64,000 nucleotides of DNA from Thalassia testudinum (lineage: Eukaryota; Streptophyta; Magnoliopsida; Alismatales; Hydrocharitaceae), in the NCBI GenBank assembly GCA_037157565.1, contig JAZHRO010000024.1, positions 209,993,501 to 210,057,500 on the forward strand. Reading direction: 5' to 3'. Below, one piece after another: positions 33,231 to 45,187 of this stretch. The position numbers and the translations under genes are program-made. Positions within the stretch are counted from its first letter, which is position 1. Each line of letters opens with the position of its first letter. The notes below the pieces were generated by a model. That model was given only the letters and a program-made list of their open reading frames with translations. It was not told where the DNA came from and ran no database searches.

Positions 33231-34845
33231 AATCTCATGGAATTAACTTTAATTCTAGACCATATGCCTTTCTATGCTCAAAACTCTAATGTGTGCTTTT
33301 TTTGTAGATTAAGTTAGAATGTCGATAGTAGGCCTAGAGGTACATAAGTACCAACCAAGATTTGGACCTGACCAGCTCTAGCCTCAGTCCATCGTGAAGG
33401 TTTCTAAGGCCCACAGGAACTAACCTAAGGTTCGTTGAACTTCGTGGTTAAAGCACCTGTGCTTGTAACATGTTTTAGCCCAGGTTCAGCTTGCAGTGTG
33501 TTTTTTTAAGAGAGAGATAGAAGAATTTTTCTTTGTTTATGGAGAGTTTTCTCTGTCTTTTCTTTTTTTCTCTAGCCTCGGATTAGCTTTACAACACGGT
33601 CTGTATCGGATTCCTAGTTCCCACCATCAATCCTCGTAGGGTCCCTGGCAATCAATGCTTCAAGATAGAACTGCCCATGGCAACCCCCTGAACCCTGGCT
33701 TTCGAGATTTCGAGATAATCCTGCCCATGGCATTCTGTAGCTAAATCTAGACCCTAGCAATCGACATTTCATGATAATACCGCCCATGGCATCTGGACCA
33801 GCACAAGGTGCTTACATGCCCCTGGTAGGATATTTAGATATCCTAGGAGACAAGCACCGAGGAGATGATATGTTATTGTGCATCTTCGAGGGGAATTTCC
33901 CACCTCTCCATGTCGGGAACTCATCCAAATCAACTTGTGTTGATCAGCCGCTCCTAATCTAGGTAACTTTTTCAGAACAGATTTAACGCATTTGCATGAT
34001 TTTGATACTTAAGCACACTGAACCAGACTGTGTGTGGATTGGGGTGCTTAGGTTACCGAGTCCCGCAAACCAGAGGTCAGTTAACAAGGCTGAATAATAC
34101 CTAATCCTTGGACCTAATACTTAAGCTTTGCATTTTCCCCAACCTCTTGAGGACTATCCAGATCTTAGTAGATACTTGAATTTTTAAGCCTAGGATTGTA
34201 TCCCAAGAGGCCTAAGATCAGCGTTCCTACTAATCTCTTTTGTCTCTTAGCACTTCTTGTCTTTCATTTTCTTTCTTTTTGATTTGGTCTAGAATTGAGT
34301 CAATTCCTTAATCTTTTACTAATGACTATCTTTTTTTTTTCTTTTCAACTTGTGCTCCTTTTTGACACTTTTATCTCCTCTCCTTTTCACCTCAAAAATA
34401 ATATGCAATCAATTTAGAATTTCCTCCCTTCTTACTATTTTTGTTCTTTTTCAAAATTTTTATTTTTTTGGTTTTTTGGAATATGTGATTTTTTTGATGA
34501 AACCCTTTCTTGTGAAGTGATTTTCAAGCATTTTGTACTTTAATACCCCCCCATGCCTATGATTTGCAATGCCCTCATTGTAAATTAGGTGGGTTCGAGT
34601 TCAGCTTAGATCATTCATTAGAATAGGTGTTGGATGGGTGGATGGGTCAGGGTGACTACTGCGGGCGATTTCAAGCTCGGGTACGGGTACCAGAGGTGGA
34701 GTCGGCTATCCTAATGGATGAACCCTAAAGTGCAATATGAGTTCAGCATAAGATGTGTCAAGAAGGGTTTCGAGTTTTTCAAAAAGATGGTGGGTTGTAA
34801 CCCGTTAGGAGCTGAGTTTAACACCATCAGTCGGGTGTAGTAAGC
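33231..34845 (-). other. 3' non-coding region of E4
   Basis: No supported ORF. It contains three degenerate units around TTCGAGATA..GCCCATGG (33640-33795, on the plus strand), pyrimidine-rich runs (34240-34500) and the post-pol hairpin/purine box (34546-34580). The same organisation is present in E7 (59690-60580), so the block is homologous, conserved non-coding sequence. Confidence 0.6.
34546..34580 (-). promoter_or_regulatory. Post-pol hairpin and purine box of E4
   Basis: Minus strand CAATGAGGGCATTG, then 12 nt, then GGCATGGGGGGG. Same order as in E1 (4784-4818). Confidence 0.55.
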
Positions 34846-35995
34846 TTAGGGAGAATGGAGATCAAAAGATACCTCAGCCCTGTTCGCATTAGTGAGTTCA
34901 ATGAATGCCTTGAGTCGTTGACCATTCACAAGAAAGGGTTCTGAATCAAGGCTAGGTTGGCTAATTTCAATAGTTCCATTTCCAAAGATTCGTCTCTCCA
35001 AGAATTGGTCCAATCCATTTTGATCTGAGTTTTCTTGGGAAAAGTTTGAGTTTGGCATTAAAGAGTAGAACTTTCTGACTAGGGTGGAAAGTTTTTCACA
35101 TAATGTACCTGTCATGGAAGGCTTTAACCTGCTCTTTGTAGATACGCGAGTTCTCATACGTATCTTTACGTAGTTCCTCGATCTCGCTCAATTGCAATCG
35201 GCAGTGTATTCCAACCTTCACTAGATCCAGATTGCACTTCCGTACTGCCCAATAAGCCTTGTGCTCCATCTCAACGGGAAAGTGACATGCTTTACCGTAC
35301 ACTAATCTGAAGGGAGACATGCCTAATTGGGTCTTGTGGGTGGTTCTATAGGCCCACAAGGCTTCTAGAAGGCGAGTAGACCAATCTTTTCAATTAGGCC
35401 GAACAGTGACTTGAAGGATCTTCTTGATCTCTCGAATTGACAGTTCTGCCAGTCCATTAGTCTCAGGGCGGTAAGGAGTCGAAATACAATGCGACACCCC
35501 ATACTTTTTCATCAGGGACTGGAAGTGCACATTGGTAAAATGATACCCACCATCGCTAATGATGGCCTTAGGAAGCCTAAATCTGGTAAAGATGTTCTCC
35601 TGGATAAATCGGAGGACAACTTTATGATCACTCGTTGTCGTGGTGACAGCTTCGACACATTTAGAGACATAATCAACAGCGAGTAGAATGTATTCGAAGC
35701 CGTTTGATCCAGGAAAGGGTCCCATGAAATCAATTCCCCATATGTCAAAGATTTCGCCCACAATAATCGGGTTCAAGGGCATCATATCCCGCGAGCCCAT
35801 GTTACCAAGGGTTTGACAACAAGCGCATGCCCTACAATACGTCTGTGCATCATTGAACAAGGTGGGCCAAAAGAACCCACACTGGAGAATTTTCACTACG
35901 GTTTTACGCCTAGAGAAATGGCCACTGTAGGCCTGGTCGTGACAGAATGACATTACATCATTGACCTCGTCGTCAGGAATGCATCTCCAGATCAC
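34846..35995 (-). pseudogene. Integrase of E4
   Basis: The zinc-binding region FCHDQAYSGHFSRRKT..CRACACCQ is intact. The core has [20 protein letters not shown] and ETNGLAELSIREIK, giving a D,D-35-E triad. Conserved ALWAYRTTHK and [18 protein letters not shown] follow. The main frame carries stops near 35390 and 35096; a frame change near 35000 puts the C-terminal VNGQRLKAF block in another frame, ending at 34846. The window's second best preserved integrase. Confidence 0.88.
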
Positions 35996-37690
35996 CTAAT
36001 CATTGCCGATGTGGAAAAGGTATGGTTCCTCCCAAATATAGCACTTGGCCTCTTCAATCAATTTGTCCCCCTTGGAAGTCGAATAATTTAGCGGAACTTT
36101 CCCCGTAACCAAGTAGTTTACAATATCAGCAAACCAAGGGAGATTGTGAATGGCTAGCAGGTGGTCGTCTAGAAAATGCTTGGTGATTGGACTAGACGGG
36201 TCGATGACGGAAGAAGGAGGATGGGACAAGAGGTCAGCTACCACGTTATGTTTCCCTGCTTTGTCGTGAATCTCAAGATCAAATTCTTGCAACAGTAAGA
36301 TCCAATAGATTAGTCAAGGTTTTGTGTCCTTCGCAAGAAGGTGCCTCACTGCAGTGTGATCTAAGTATATGATAACATGGGAACCTAAAAGATATGATCT
36401 GAATTTTTCCAGGGCAAATACTATGCCTAGCAGCTCTTTCTCAGTAATTGTATAGTTACGCTAAGCCTCATCAAGTGTCTTGCTAGCGTAGTAGATGACC
36501 ATGGGTTTCCCATCTATTTTCTACCCAAGTACTGCCCCTACAGCATAATTAGATGCATCACACATGATCTCAAAGGGTTGAGACCAATCAAGGGACTACA
36601 AGATAGGTGCTTGGATAACTCGATCACGCAGGATATTAAACACCTAAGCGTGCTCCTTGGAGATTTCAAAGGAGACATCCTTAGATAGAAGATTAGTTAG
36701 GGGGTGCATGATTTTCAAGAAATCGGGAATGAATCAACGGTAAAAATCAACGTGCCCCAGAAAGGATCGGATGTCTTTGACCGAGCAAGGTATAGAGAGT
36801 TTGGAAATTAGATTCACCTTGGCTCGATCAACCTGAATGCCTTTTTCAGAGATGAGATGTCCCAGGATAATTCCCTCAGGTACCATGAAGTGGCTCTTTT
36901 CCTAGGAAAGAACAAAGTTCACGTCAATGCACCGCCTGAGGATTTGGACCAAGTGCAGGAGGCAATCATCAAATGATTCACCAAATACCGAGAAGTCATC
37001 CATGAAGACTTCAAGGTATTTACCTACCATATCAGAGAATATGGCAAGCATGCATCGCTGAAAAGTAGCGGGTGCATTGCAGAGACCGAATGGCATCCTT
37101 CAGAATGCGTATGTTCCAAAGGGGCAAGTGAAAGTGGTCTTCTCTTGGTCCTTGAGATGGATTGCGACCTGATTGTAATCAAAGTACCCATCCAAAAAGC
37201 ATAAGAATCGATTTTTCGCTTGTTTCTCAAGAATCTAATCAATGAACGGTAGTGGGAAATGATCCTTCTTCATGGAGGAATTGAGTCTTTTGTAATCAAT
37301 GCAGACTCTCCACAAGTTTGCTATATGGGTCGATATGGTTTCTCCGATTTCAGTCATGATGATGGTGAGCCCTGCCTTCTTAGGCACAACTTGGATTGGA
37401 CTCACCCACCAACTGTCGGAGATCGGGTAGATGGTCCCTGCATCTAACCACTTGATGGTCTCCTTTTTCACGACATCCTGCAGATTTGGATTTAGGAATC
37501 TCTGCATTTCACGGGATGGTCGTGAGCCTTCTTTAGTGTAGATGTGATGTGTGCAGTATGAAGGGCTAATACCAGTCAGATCATCGAGAGTCCATCCAAT
37601 GGCTCTCCGATGCTGCTGGAGAACAGAAATCAGGCATGTTTCCTGATCAGGTGTGAGTTGGGAGTTGATAATCACAGGAAACATCTAATT
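35996..37690 (-). pseudogene. Reverse transcriptase and RNase H of E4
   Basis: RT reads [48 protein letters not shown] and FMDDFSVFGESF (the two catalytic Asp codons at 36995-37000). RNase H reads [34 protein letters not shown] and YLDHTAVRHLL, where the usual Thr before Asp is Leu. All pieces are in one frame, separated by about ten single stops, mostly at positions where E1 has Gln, Trp or Arg. Frame integrity with many transitions argues for slow methylation-driven decay rather than rearrangement. Confidence 0.88.
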
Positions 37691-38640
37691 GGAACCCAAA
37701 AAGATGTATTTGAGATGATCAGGAAGAGGCTTTAATTCCATAACTGGGTTGTCCGCAGCAGCGGGTGGTTCAAGGTGGGTGTCAGGAGCAAAGGAAGGAG
37801 CCATGGGTGTATCTAGGTTGAGTTCGGACTCCTCTAATTTTGGGTTTTGATCTGCTTGTGGTTAATCAGAAATAGTCAATTTTTTCTCGATAAAGTTGTC
37901 AACCACAACTTCGATATCGCAAATCTGTTTATGACTCTGCAATTAATTCCTTGTTGGGCCTTAAAGATGTCGACCTTTAGTGTCATGCTCCCAAATTTTA
38001 ATTCAATTTGGCCCTCCTCACAATTGATATTAGCCCTAGCAGTGGCCAGAAAGGGTCTCCCTAGTATGATTGGTGTATTCTTCACATTCTCAGGAGCGTC
38101 CATGTCTAAGACAATGAAATCCACTGGAAAATAGAAATCATGTACCCTAACTATGACATCCTTGAGAATTCCTTTTGGTGACTTAATTGATCGGTCGGCT
38201 AGCTATAAAGTCATTTCTGTCGGTTTAAGCTTGGATTCCTCGAAGTAGTCTAATAGGGATGTAGGTATCAAATTTATGGAGGCTCCTAAGTCCAATAAGG
38301 CTTGGTCAAATTGTATACTACCGATTGCACACGAGATCAGAGGGTGCCTAGGTCTTTTGCCTTAGGCAGCAATTTGCTCAAAATGACGCAGTTAGCTTGC
38401 TCCAACAGTATGATTGGATTCCCATCTTTGGTTCGCAGCTTATGCTTAGATGTATACACATCTTTCAGAAATCATGCGTAAGCCGGTACGTGGCATATTG
38501 CATCCATCAAGGGGATGTTTATATGGACCTACTCAAAGAGCTTAACCAAGTCCTCCTCAGGTGCCACGATTTTGGTTATCCTTTTTCCTTTGGTCAAGGC
38601 CTCAAGAAATGGAACCTTAGATGGTTCCTCTAGAATGGGT
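37691..38640 (-). pseudogene. Protease region of E4
   Basis: Contains QALLDLGASINLIP (catalytic Asp codon near 38290), LADRSIKSPKGILKDVIV, FIVLDMDAPENVKNTPIILG and RPFLATARANINCEEG. The frame is lost after KVDIFKA (about 37930) and regained in the RT frame upstream of FPVIINSQLTPDQE. The N-terminal part joins the gag tail with further stops. Confidence 0.82.
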
Positions 38641-40460
38641 CCAGGTTCTTGATCTGGGATAGAGGTGTCCTGGATGACTATCCTAGGGTTAGGGTTTGTA
38701 TTAACAGGCTAGGAGTGGCTTGGATAAGGTGGGTTCTGTGTTTTTTTGCCACTGCAGGTAGTAACAAAATTCAATCCTGCCTAGTTCTGGTTTGGTGTCG
38801 GTAAAAGAGGTGCTTGCTGCTGGTAACCCGCATATGATGTTGAAGCCTCCATCTGATCAGGTGATGGAGTAGAAGGGGCCTTATAAACAAAGTGAGCTTG
38901 GCCCTGATTTGGGTTCATAATGCACCTCTAGTTCGGCACGCTACTCGAATTAGGCAGAGGTTGTGAAGGAAGTACACTAGGTTGGCGAGGATTTGCCATC
39001 TAGGCAAGTTGATTGCAAACCTCTGTGATCTCATCTCTGTGCTATTTTTGTATAGCTGCATTCATATTTTGAATGTCAGCCAGAGTCTGAAGGGTAAGAG
39101 TCATTTGGTCTATATGAGTAGGCTCAGATTGATAAGTTGGGTTAGGCCGAGGCAGAGGCGGCTGATATGGATGAGGAGCTTGTGGTTGAGGCTGATATTG
39201 AGGTCTCTAGTTTTGATTATTTCCTGACCACATGAAATTAGGATGATTACGCCATCCAGGGTTGTAGGTGTTTGAGAATGGATCATTCTGAATGGCGTTG
39301 AGGCCCTCGCAAGTCTGAGGGACCTCAAAAAAGTCAGAATACAAGGGTTCAAAGTTCCCCCAACTAGAGTAGGTGGGTCCAAAGTTTCCTCCAAAACCAG
39401 AATCAAACGGGGTGGATACGGGCCATCCCTGAGAATGTCAGTGATAGATGTTGTGCACAGCCTCCCTACCAGAGTGTGGTTGCAGAAATGGGTTTTGCAC
39501 AGAGGTAGCTTGCTGCAAGTGTCAAGTTAGCTCATCGACCTTCTTTTCAATAATAGAGACCTTGTCCAGATGACTGGCCATCAGTTCCAAGTTGACGGAG
39601 AGGACAGGCCCTATGTCTCATGTGCTCCCTTTGGATTCGTCAATGCATGGGCATTCGTCTGGTCGAACATGCCCATGGATTCATTATTAATGGAGTTCTC
39701 GCACATATTCTCGAGAATCTCCCACATAGTGTCTTCGTGTTGACCCATGATGTTTCCCCTGTAGGTCGCATTGATGAATAATTGAATGTCCTCATAGAGT
39801 CCCTGGTAAAAAGACTGGACTTGTTCCCATTTAGGAACTCCGTGGTGGGGGCACTTTCGCATGAGATCCAGAAAATGATCCCATGCCTCGTGAAGTGGTT
39901 CTCCTACTTGCTGTGTGAAATGTGTGATCTGGTGTCGTAAAACATTTGTCCGACCAATAGGGAAGAACTTTCTCAAAAACTCGGATTGAAGTTCCGCCCA
40001 GGTGTTGATTGGACGTGTATGGGTTTGGTACCAGTGAGCAACTTTATCCATGAAAGAGAACATTTTCATGAGTAGAACATCTCGATTTTGAGCTTCTAAC
40101 CCGAAGGTCTGGGCCAGATGCTTGAGTTGCTTGATATGTTGAAAAGGATCTTCGAAATTATGCCCATGGAATTTGGGAATGGCATGAATCATGTTGGGCT
40201 TGAGTTCAGTGTCAGGACCTCCAAGGATTTGTACCCAAGGTTCAATTGCCACCGCAGCGGGATTGTAGTGATCTCGCATTATTGGACACTGTGGTGGGTT
40301 CACAAATGCTTGGAATAGATCATTGAGGCACTGAAGCTGATTTTCAAGATTATTTCTTCCGTTGGTTGTGCCATGATGATGGATGAAGGAGAATTAGGTT
40401 CAGATGAATCAGAAGAGATATCAATTGGATTGGATTGCTGCATAAACAAGGTGGTCGAGG
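38641..40460 (-). pseudogene. gag of Athila-like E4
   Basis: The main block 39611-40303 reads MIHAIPKFHGHNFEDPFQHI, SFMDKVAHWYQTH, FLRKFFPIGRTNVLRHQI, RKCPHHGVPKWEQVQSFYQG and ENMCENSINNESM: the retrotransposon gag domain. Upstream, in the same frame, an LENQLQCLNDLFQAFVNPPQ segment is readable to about 40370. Downstream a Pro/Gln/Asn-rich tail includes NPGWR-HPNF and SQPLP-like blocks with stops. No single start is defended. Confidence 0.82.
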
Positions 40461-41371
40461 CTTGGCCTCAACGGGAATGAGTAGCTAAAGGAGGCCTCAA
40501 GGTTGGTCTTAGAGACCTCCTCCTGAACATGCACCAATGGAGTAGATAAGAGGTAGAATGTGATTGACCCAATCAAGACACCCAAAAATTTTAGATGACT
40601 ATAGAGGTTTGGGGTGGATGATACCTGTTAGTCAGAAAGTCCTCCACCTAAGAATTACCTGGGTAGCCAGAGAGGGAGAGTCCCGCAAAGACCCCTACAT
40701 GGTAGAGCATCCCCACGGGTTACAGGGTTTCCGCCACCCAACCTCTCTTGTCACTGATGTTCCAGGTAGACGAGAATGGAGACTTGACCTCTTGAGTCTA
40801 CCAGTTTTAATTAAGAGCAAGGGTGCTTAAAATTTCACTTGAACTTTTAAGATGTTTTTTGTGAAAAGTGACCTAATTTGAAGGTTGGTTAACCCAACAA
40901 GGTAGGTCAACTTCACCTATATTGTCCTCTTGAGAAATTTAGGTCCCTCTTTTAGTGTTCAAATGAATTTAAAAGGCTGATTTTAGGGTTTTGCTTGAAT
41001 AGATCAGTTCAATCAAGGTCAAGGCACACACTGTTTTGGAGAGATAAATTCTTGATTAAGCAAGTGTATCTCTAAAACCCTAAACTGGAATCCTTAATTG
41101 GCTCTGATTTAGTCCAATTTAGTTTCTCAAAATGTGGTACCTAGGGCTGTAAACAAGAATGTGATAGCCCTAGATACCTTAGCTTCAAATGGGTGCACAG
41201 ATCAAGATTAGGATTTTGTCTAAATAGAATGCATCAAATTAGGCAACCTAATGATTAATCTAAGAATATAATGCAAGTAACCCTAATTGATTTCTTCCCT
41301 TTTTTAGCTTTTTCAGAATCAAGGGTTTAGAAGGATTTGAATGGAGTTTTACCTGTCCCTGGAGTGGTTGA
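40461..41371 (-). other. 5' leader of E4, interrupted by S1
   Basis: AT-rich, no supported ORF. It continues at 46894-46915 beyond the inserted S1 and then ends at the LTR of E6. The PBS and 5' LTR of E4 are missing. Confidence 0.5.
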
Positions 41372-43077
41372 TGAAAGTTCCCTACTAGGAGGGGGTGACG
41401 TAATAATTGCGGAAATAAATATAAACAATATCACAAAATAGGCAATCACAAAATGTACACAAGTAATTTTTGGGTGGAAACCCAAACCGGGTAAAAACCA
41501 CCACCTAACCCTCTCGAGTTAGGATTTTCCGATCAACCTAGTTGATCAAATCCACTAACCGAATCACTTTGAACGAGGGTGATTCAACCTCAATACAACC
41601 ACGCTACAAGTACGAGGGTAGCGTTCCTCAACCCCTTCTCTCCACGAGAAGGATTTTGTCCCACGAAGGAGACGGGAATTCGCAAAGCGAATACCCAACC
41701 AAAAGACAAAGATAAAAGAAACAATAGTCCTATAGAGCCAACAAAGTAATTAAACCTAGCTTCTATAGGAAATAGGAAACTCCCCTTTGCAAGGAGTGCG
41801 TCGACGATGACGCGGTGCGTGTGCCACGCGATGGCGCTACGTCGCTCTCGTGAACAACAGCGGGAGAGCGGGCGCGCAAACTGAATTTAGCTCTCAAGAT
41901 GATGGAGCTTGAGCTTGGAGAGCAAGAGAGACACAAAAGAGTGGAAAGTATGTTGCTTAGGTGTGTCTTGTGTTTTTCTAAGTGTGTATCTGTGTTGCAA
42001 GGGTTCCCCTCTATTTATAGAGGCCTTAGGAAGGCTTTGGAAGGCTTAGAAATGGTTCTATAGCCGTTGGGAACAAAGTCCAAGAGAATCAGGCCTAAAT
42101 CAGGACAATGATTACATTTGACAGGGTTATCAGACGTCTAACTCTGGCATCAGACGTCTGGAAGGCCACTTTAAGACGTCTGATTTCAAGGTCAGACGTC
42201 TGATTCTATGCGGGTTTCTCCCTGACTTGAATCAGATCTAAACAGGGTTTTTGTACAAGTCCATCAGACGACATAGAGGACGTCTGGCACTAAGTCTGGA
42301 CGTCTGGAAACCTACTTTTATCGTGGGAATTGATTTCCAAACGTTGCAACGGCTAGAAAATCTCTGAGAAGAGATTTTGGGTCAGCCGAGGCAAAACGGT
42401 CATTTATCAGACGTCTGTGAAGTCCTATGGACGTCTGATAAGGATCTAACGGTCATATTCTTGAGTGTCTTCTAAGCCAGCCAACGGTCCACTAACTGGA
42501 CGTCTGGCAAATTCATCAGACGTCTTCTAAGACGTCTGGTCTAAGGTCTGGACGTCTGATTTCATCAGACAGAAAACTAAGTCCAGCCTAACAGTTATCA
42601 GACGTCTGAAACAACAGTCAGACGTCTTAAAATACTTTATCAGACGTCTGATTTTGGGATTAGACGTCTGGAAATTCAGTTTTAACCCTATATTGGTTTT
42701 CTAAGTGTTTTACAGAAAACCTACGTATCCTAGGGTTGTGCAGGTGTTCCTAGGACTACTGTTAGGGTTCTTTGAGGCTCTTTAACATAATGTCTAAGGA
42801 AAATGAAGAGCAAGAAAATAAATACAAGAGATACATGAAAGGATAAAAAAGAATCTATCCTATTCTTCTTGTCTTCCATCTCCAATCTTTCGCTCCACGC
42901 GAACCTCCTCTATTTTCCGTCAAGCTCCTCCAATCCGTCCTGGATGCGAGCTCGATTTCCGTCTAAACACGTCTTCATTTGCAATTGACCTGAAATCTAG
43001 GACTCAAATTGCAAATGTTAAATAACACGTGTTTTGTTATCATCAAAACAAATGATCGTGGTGCTCTAGCACCAACA
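41372..43077 (-). repeat. 3' LTR of S1
   Basis: In element orientation it begins TGTTGGTGCTAGAGCACC at 43077 and ends ..CTAGTAGGGAACTTTCA at 41372. GGTGCT-AG-AGCACC near the start is a perfect hairpin. It contains a palindrome array (42121-42672) and TATAAATAG (42011-42019, minus). Confidence 0.93.
42121..42672. repeat. GACGTC palindrome array in S1 LTR
   Basis: About 16 ACGTC-centred sites in 550 bp, of which about 11 read AGACGTCT, mostly as CAGACGTCTG. The identical array is in the other LTR at 45937-46488. It lies upstream of the TATA box in element orientation, within U3. Palindrome clusters in the LTR cis-region are documented for maize Sireviruses. Confidence 0.85.
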
Positions 43078-43330
43078 ATCTCCCCCTTTTTGATGATGAC
43101 AAAACCGTAAATAATAATGCATAAAAATCCTCCCCCTTTTTGACATTATCAAAAAGGTTTGATTGATTTTATATTTCCTATTACTCCCCCTTAAAACATG
43201 CTCTTCTATTTATTTTTAACAAAGGTAATGTCCTCCCCCTTTTTATAACAACAAGATAGCTATTATTTTTCTCCCCCTTACTAAAGGAAATTTAGCTAAC
43301 TTGTATCTCCCCCTTAAAAATTGACAATAA
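43078..43330 (-). promoter_or_regulatory. Main and repeated polypurine tracts of S1
   Basis: The element-strand AAAAAGGGGGAGAT abuts the 3' LTR. At least five more related boxes follow (plus-strand CTCCCCCTTTTT or CTCCCCCTTAAA near 43130, 43184, 43233, 43271, 43305). Repeated PPTs are a Sirevirus hallmark. Confidence 0.85.
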
Positions 43331-43398
43331 GCTCATCATTTTTAACTTCCCCTATCTAAATGCTTATAAAAAGGATAGGGTTAAGAATTTTACTTCAC

Positions 43399-45132
43399 CT
43401 ACCATGGCCAATAAAATGGCCCGAATGGTGGTGGTGGATGCCACATCGGATGGGGCTCCCATCCGTAGCTTGGAGGCCCGGGCATCGGCGCCGGTCTCCA
43501 ATCTGGTGGTCGACGTGCGGCGGGTCCGTCGTTTGTTCGCCGTCTCGTCGGTCTTCTTCTTCTCCTCCTTGGTCTACTCATTGGTTCTCCCAACTTAAGT
43601 TGACCAGCCTTGAGCTTGTAGGTCCAGTCCTTTATGTTGTAGTCATCCCTGAACCCTACAAAACAAGATTCTAATTCTTTTTTCGGTATCCAAGTGGGCT
43701 TGGATCCGGATTTGTTAGAGGGTCTCCTTGACGGAGATCCTTTCTCAACCTTAGGGCTATAAAAATCATCTACTTTGTTGATTAGTTTGTTAGAGCTTTC
43801 CCTAAGACATGCAATTTCTCTTTCTATAGTATTCATCTTAGTCTTTAAATCAGAAATTTCTATTTTTAGACTATCATTTTCCTCAATCAATTTATTATTT
43901 TCATTGATGAGGTCTTGATTTTCTAATAATAGGTTATTATCCTTAGGACTAGTTTCTATGTCCTTGAGTTGTTTTTCTAACCTATCATTTTCATTTCTAA
44001 GAAAACTAAGGTTCTTTTTAATGCCTTTATTTTCTACCCTAAGTGATTTACTAATCTCAAAAAGTTCATTAAATGCTTCTTGAAGATCGAGATTTACCTC
44101 GTTGTCTGAGTCGCTTTCGCTTTCGCTGTCGCTTCCTCTGGCCATGAAACCGAAGCAAGCGGTTTCTTCTTCTATGGTCTTTTCTTCTTCTTCCTCCGAG
44201 CTAGAATCGTCCCAAGTGGCTTGGAACGCCTTCTTCTTGGATTTCTTCTCCTTTTCCTTCTTCTTCTCCTTTTTGAGAAGAGGGCATTCTGGTCGCAGAT
44301 GCCCTTTCCCGTTGCAGTGGTAGCAACGTCTCGGGCTTTCTTTCTTCTCCTTTTTCTCTTTCTTTAATTCCCTACAAAACTTGGAAAAATTTTTAAGTAA
44401 AATTCTAAAGTCTTCGTCGTCGGAACTTACCTCGCTATCCGACGCGGCTTTGAAGGCGAGAGTCTTCTTTAGTTTAGGCTCCGGTGTATCCTTCTTCTTT
44501 TGCTTCAACTTAGTCTCGTAGGCCATCAGATTGCCTAGGAGATCTTCCATGTTGAGCTCCTCTATTTCGTTCGCCTCTTCGATGGCGGTGACTTTCTGTT
44601 CCCATTCCGGTCCAAGGGAACGAAGAAGCTTCCCTTGAAGCTCCCCCTTGATGAAAGTCTTTCCTAAAGCTTTCAAGTTATTCACTATGAGAGTGAACCT
44701 AGTGTTCATCTCACTTAAAGTTTCGTCAGATTTCATAGAAAAAGCCTCAAATTCTTGTGAAAGTAAATTGAGTTTAGAAGTTTTTACCTTAGAGGTACCT
44801 TCATGAGTTACCTCGAGTGTGTGCCAGATCTCGTATGCGGTGGCGCATTGCGAGATTCTATTGAACTCCTCCGAGCTGAGCGCGCAATACAATGCGTTCA
44901 TTGTTTTTGCGTTGAGAGAGAGTTCCCGAATCTGCTGCTGCGAGTATCCTCCCGCGGGTTTTTCTGGGATGTCGAATGGCGTCTCGCATCTAGCCCAGAC
45001 CGTGAAGTCGGTGGCTTGAAGCCACGTCTTCATCCGCAGCTTCCAGTAGGGGTAGTTGCTTCCGTCGAAGAACGGCGGACGGGTTGTGGACTGCCCCTCG
45101 GAAATCCTGCTTGTGGAACAGCTTCCCTCCAT
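43399..45132 (-). CDS. gag: Gag of S1 (577 aa, intact)
   Basis: Structural protein expected to form the virus-like particle and package element RNA. N-terminus: PFFDGSNYPYWKLRMKTWLQ (DUF4219-like), then a UBN2/copia Gag domain to about residue 210. A CCHC zinc knuckle CYHCNGKGHLRPEC lies at residues 270-283 amid Lys-rich stretches. Then come acidic Ser/Glu runs (about 305-350), a long coiled-coil candidate (about 355-460, Leu/Asn/Glu heptads), a PTWIPKK segment and an Arg- then Pro/Trp-rich tail. ATG at 45132 lies about 37 nt after the PBS and is the first in-frame Met. No stop or frameshift. Coiled coils in Gag are known in Sireviruses. It ends at TAG without a protease fusion; pol is absent. 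Plus-strand ORFs at 43360-45180 are shadows. Confidence 0.95.
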   Translation of the reverse strand: MEGSCSTSRISEGQSTTRPPFFDGSNYPYWKLRMKTWLQATDFTVWARCETPFDIPEKPAGGYSQQQIRELSLNAKTMNALYCALSSEEFNRISQCATAYEIWHTLEVTHEGTSKVKTSKLNLLSQEFEAFSMKSDETLSEMNTRFTLIVNNLKALGKTFIKGELQGKLLRSLGPEWEQKVTAIEEANEIEELNMEDLLGNLMAYETKLKQKKKDTPEPKLKKTLAFKAASDSEVSSDDEDFRILLKNFSKFCRELKKEKKEKKESPRRCYHCNGKGHLRPECPLLKKEKKKEKEKKSKKKAFQATWDDSSSEEEEEKTIEEETACFGFMARGSDSESESDSDNEVNLDLQEAFNELFEISKSLRVENKGIKKNLSFLRNENDRLEKQLKDIETSPKDNNLLLENQDLINENNKLIEENDSLKIEISDLKTKMNTIEREIACLRESSNKLINKVDDFYSPKVEKGSPSRRPSNKSGSKPTWIPKKELESCFVGFRDDYNIKDWTYKLKAGQLKLGEPMSRPRRRRRRPTRRRTNDGPAARRPPDWRPAPMPGPPSYGWEPHPMWHPPPPFGPFYWPW

Positions 45133-45169
45133 GTTATCTTTCCGCGGATGTTACTCCTGTCGGCGGAAA

Positions 45170-45185
45170 ACCTGCTCTGATACCA
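45170..45185 (-). promoter_or_regulatory. Primer-binding site of S1
   Basis: Minus strand TGGTATCAGAGCAGG, two bases after the 5' LTR end, complementary to the 3' end of plant initiator tRNA-Met except for a small gap. Typical of copia elements. Confidence 0.9.
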
Positions 45186-45187
45186 AT

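Noticed and set aside
42121..42672. Regularly recurring short motif, CRISPR-like at first sight
   Set aside because: The spacing is irregular, the units are 8-10-bp palindromes, and the location is an LTR of a plant retrotransposon.
44102..45180. Plus-strand ORFs opposite S1 gag
   Set aside because: Exact antisense of a well-supported Gag; no independent evidence.
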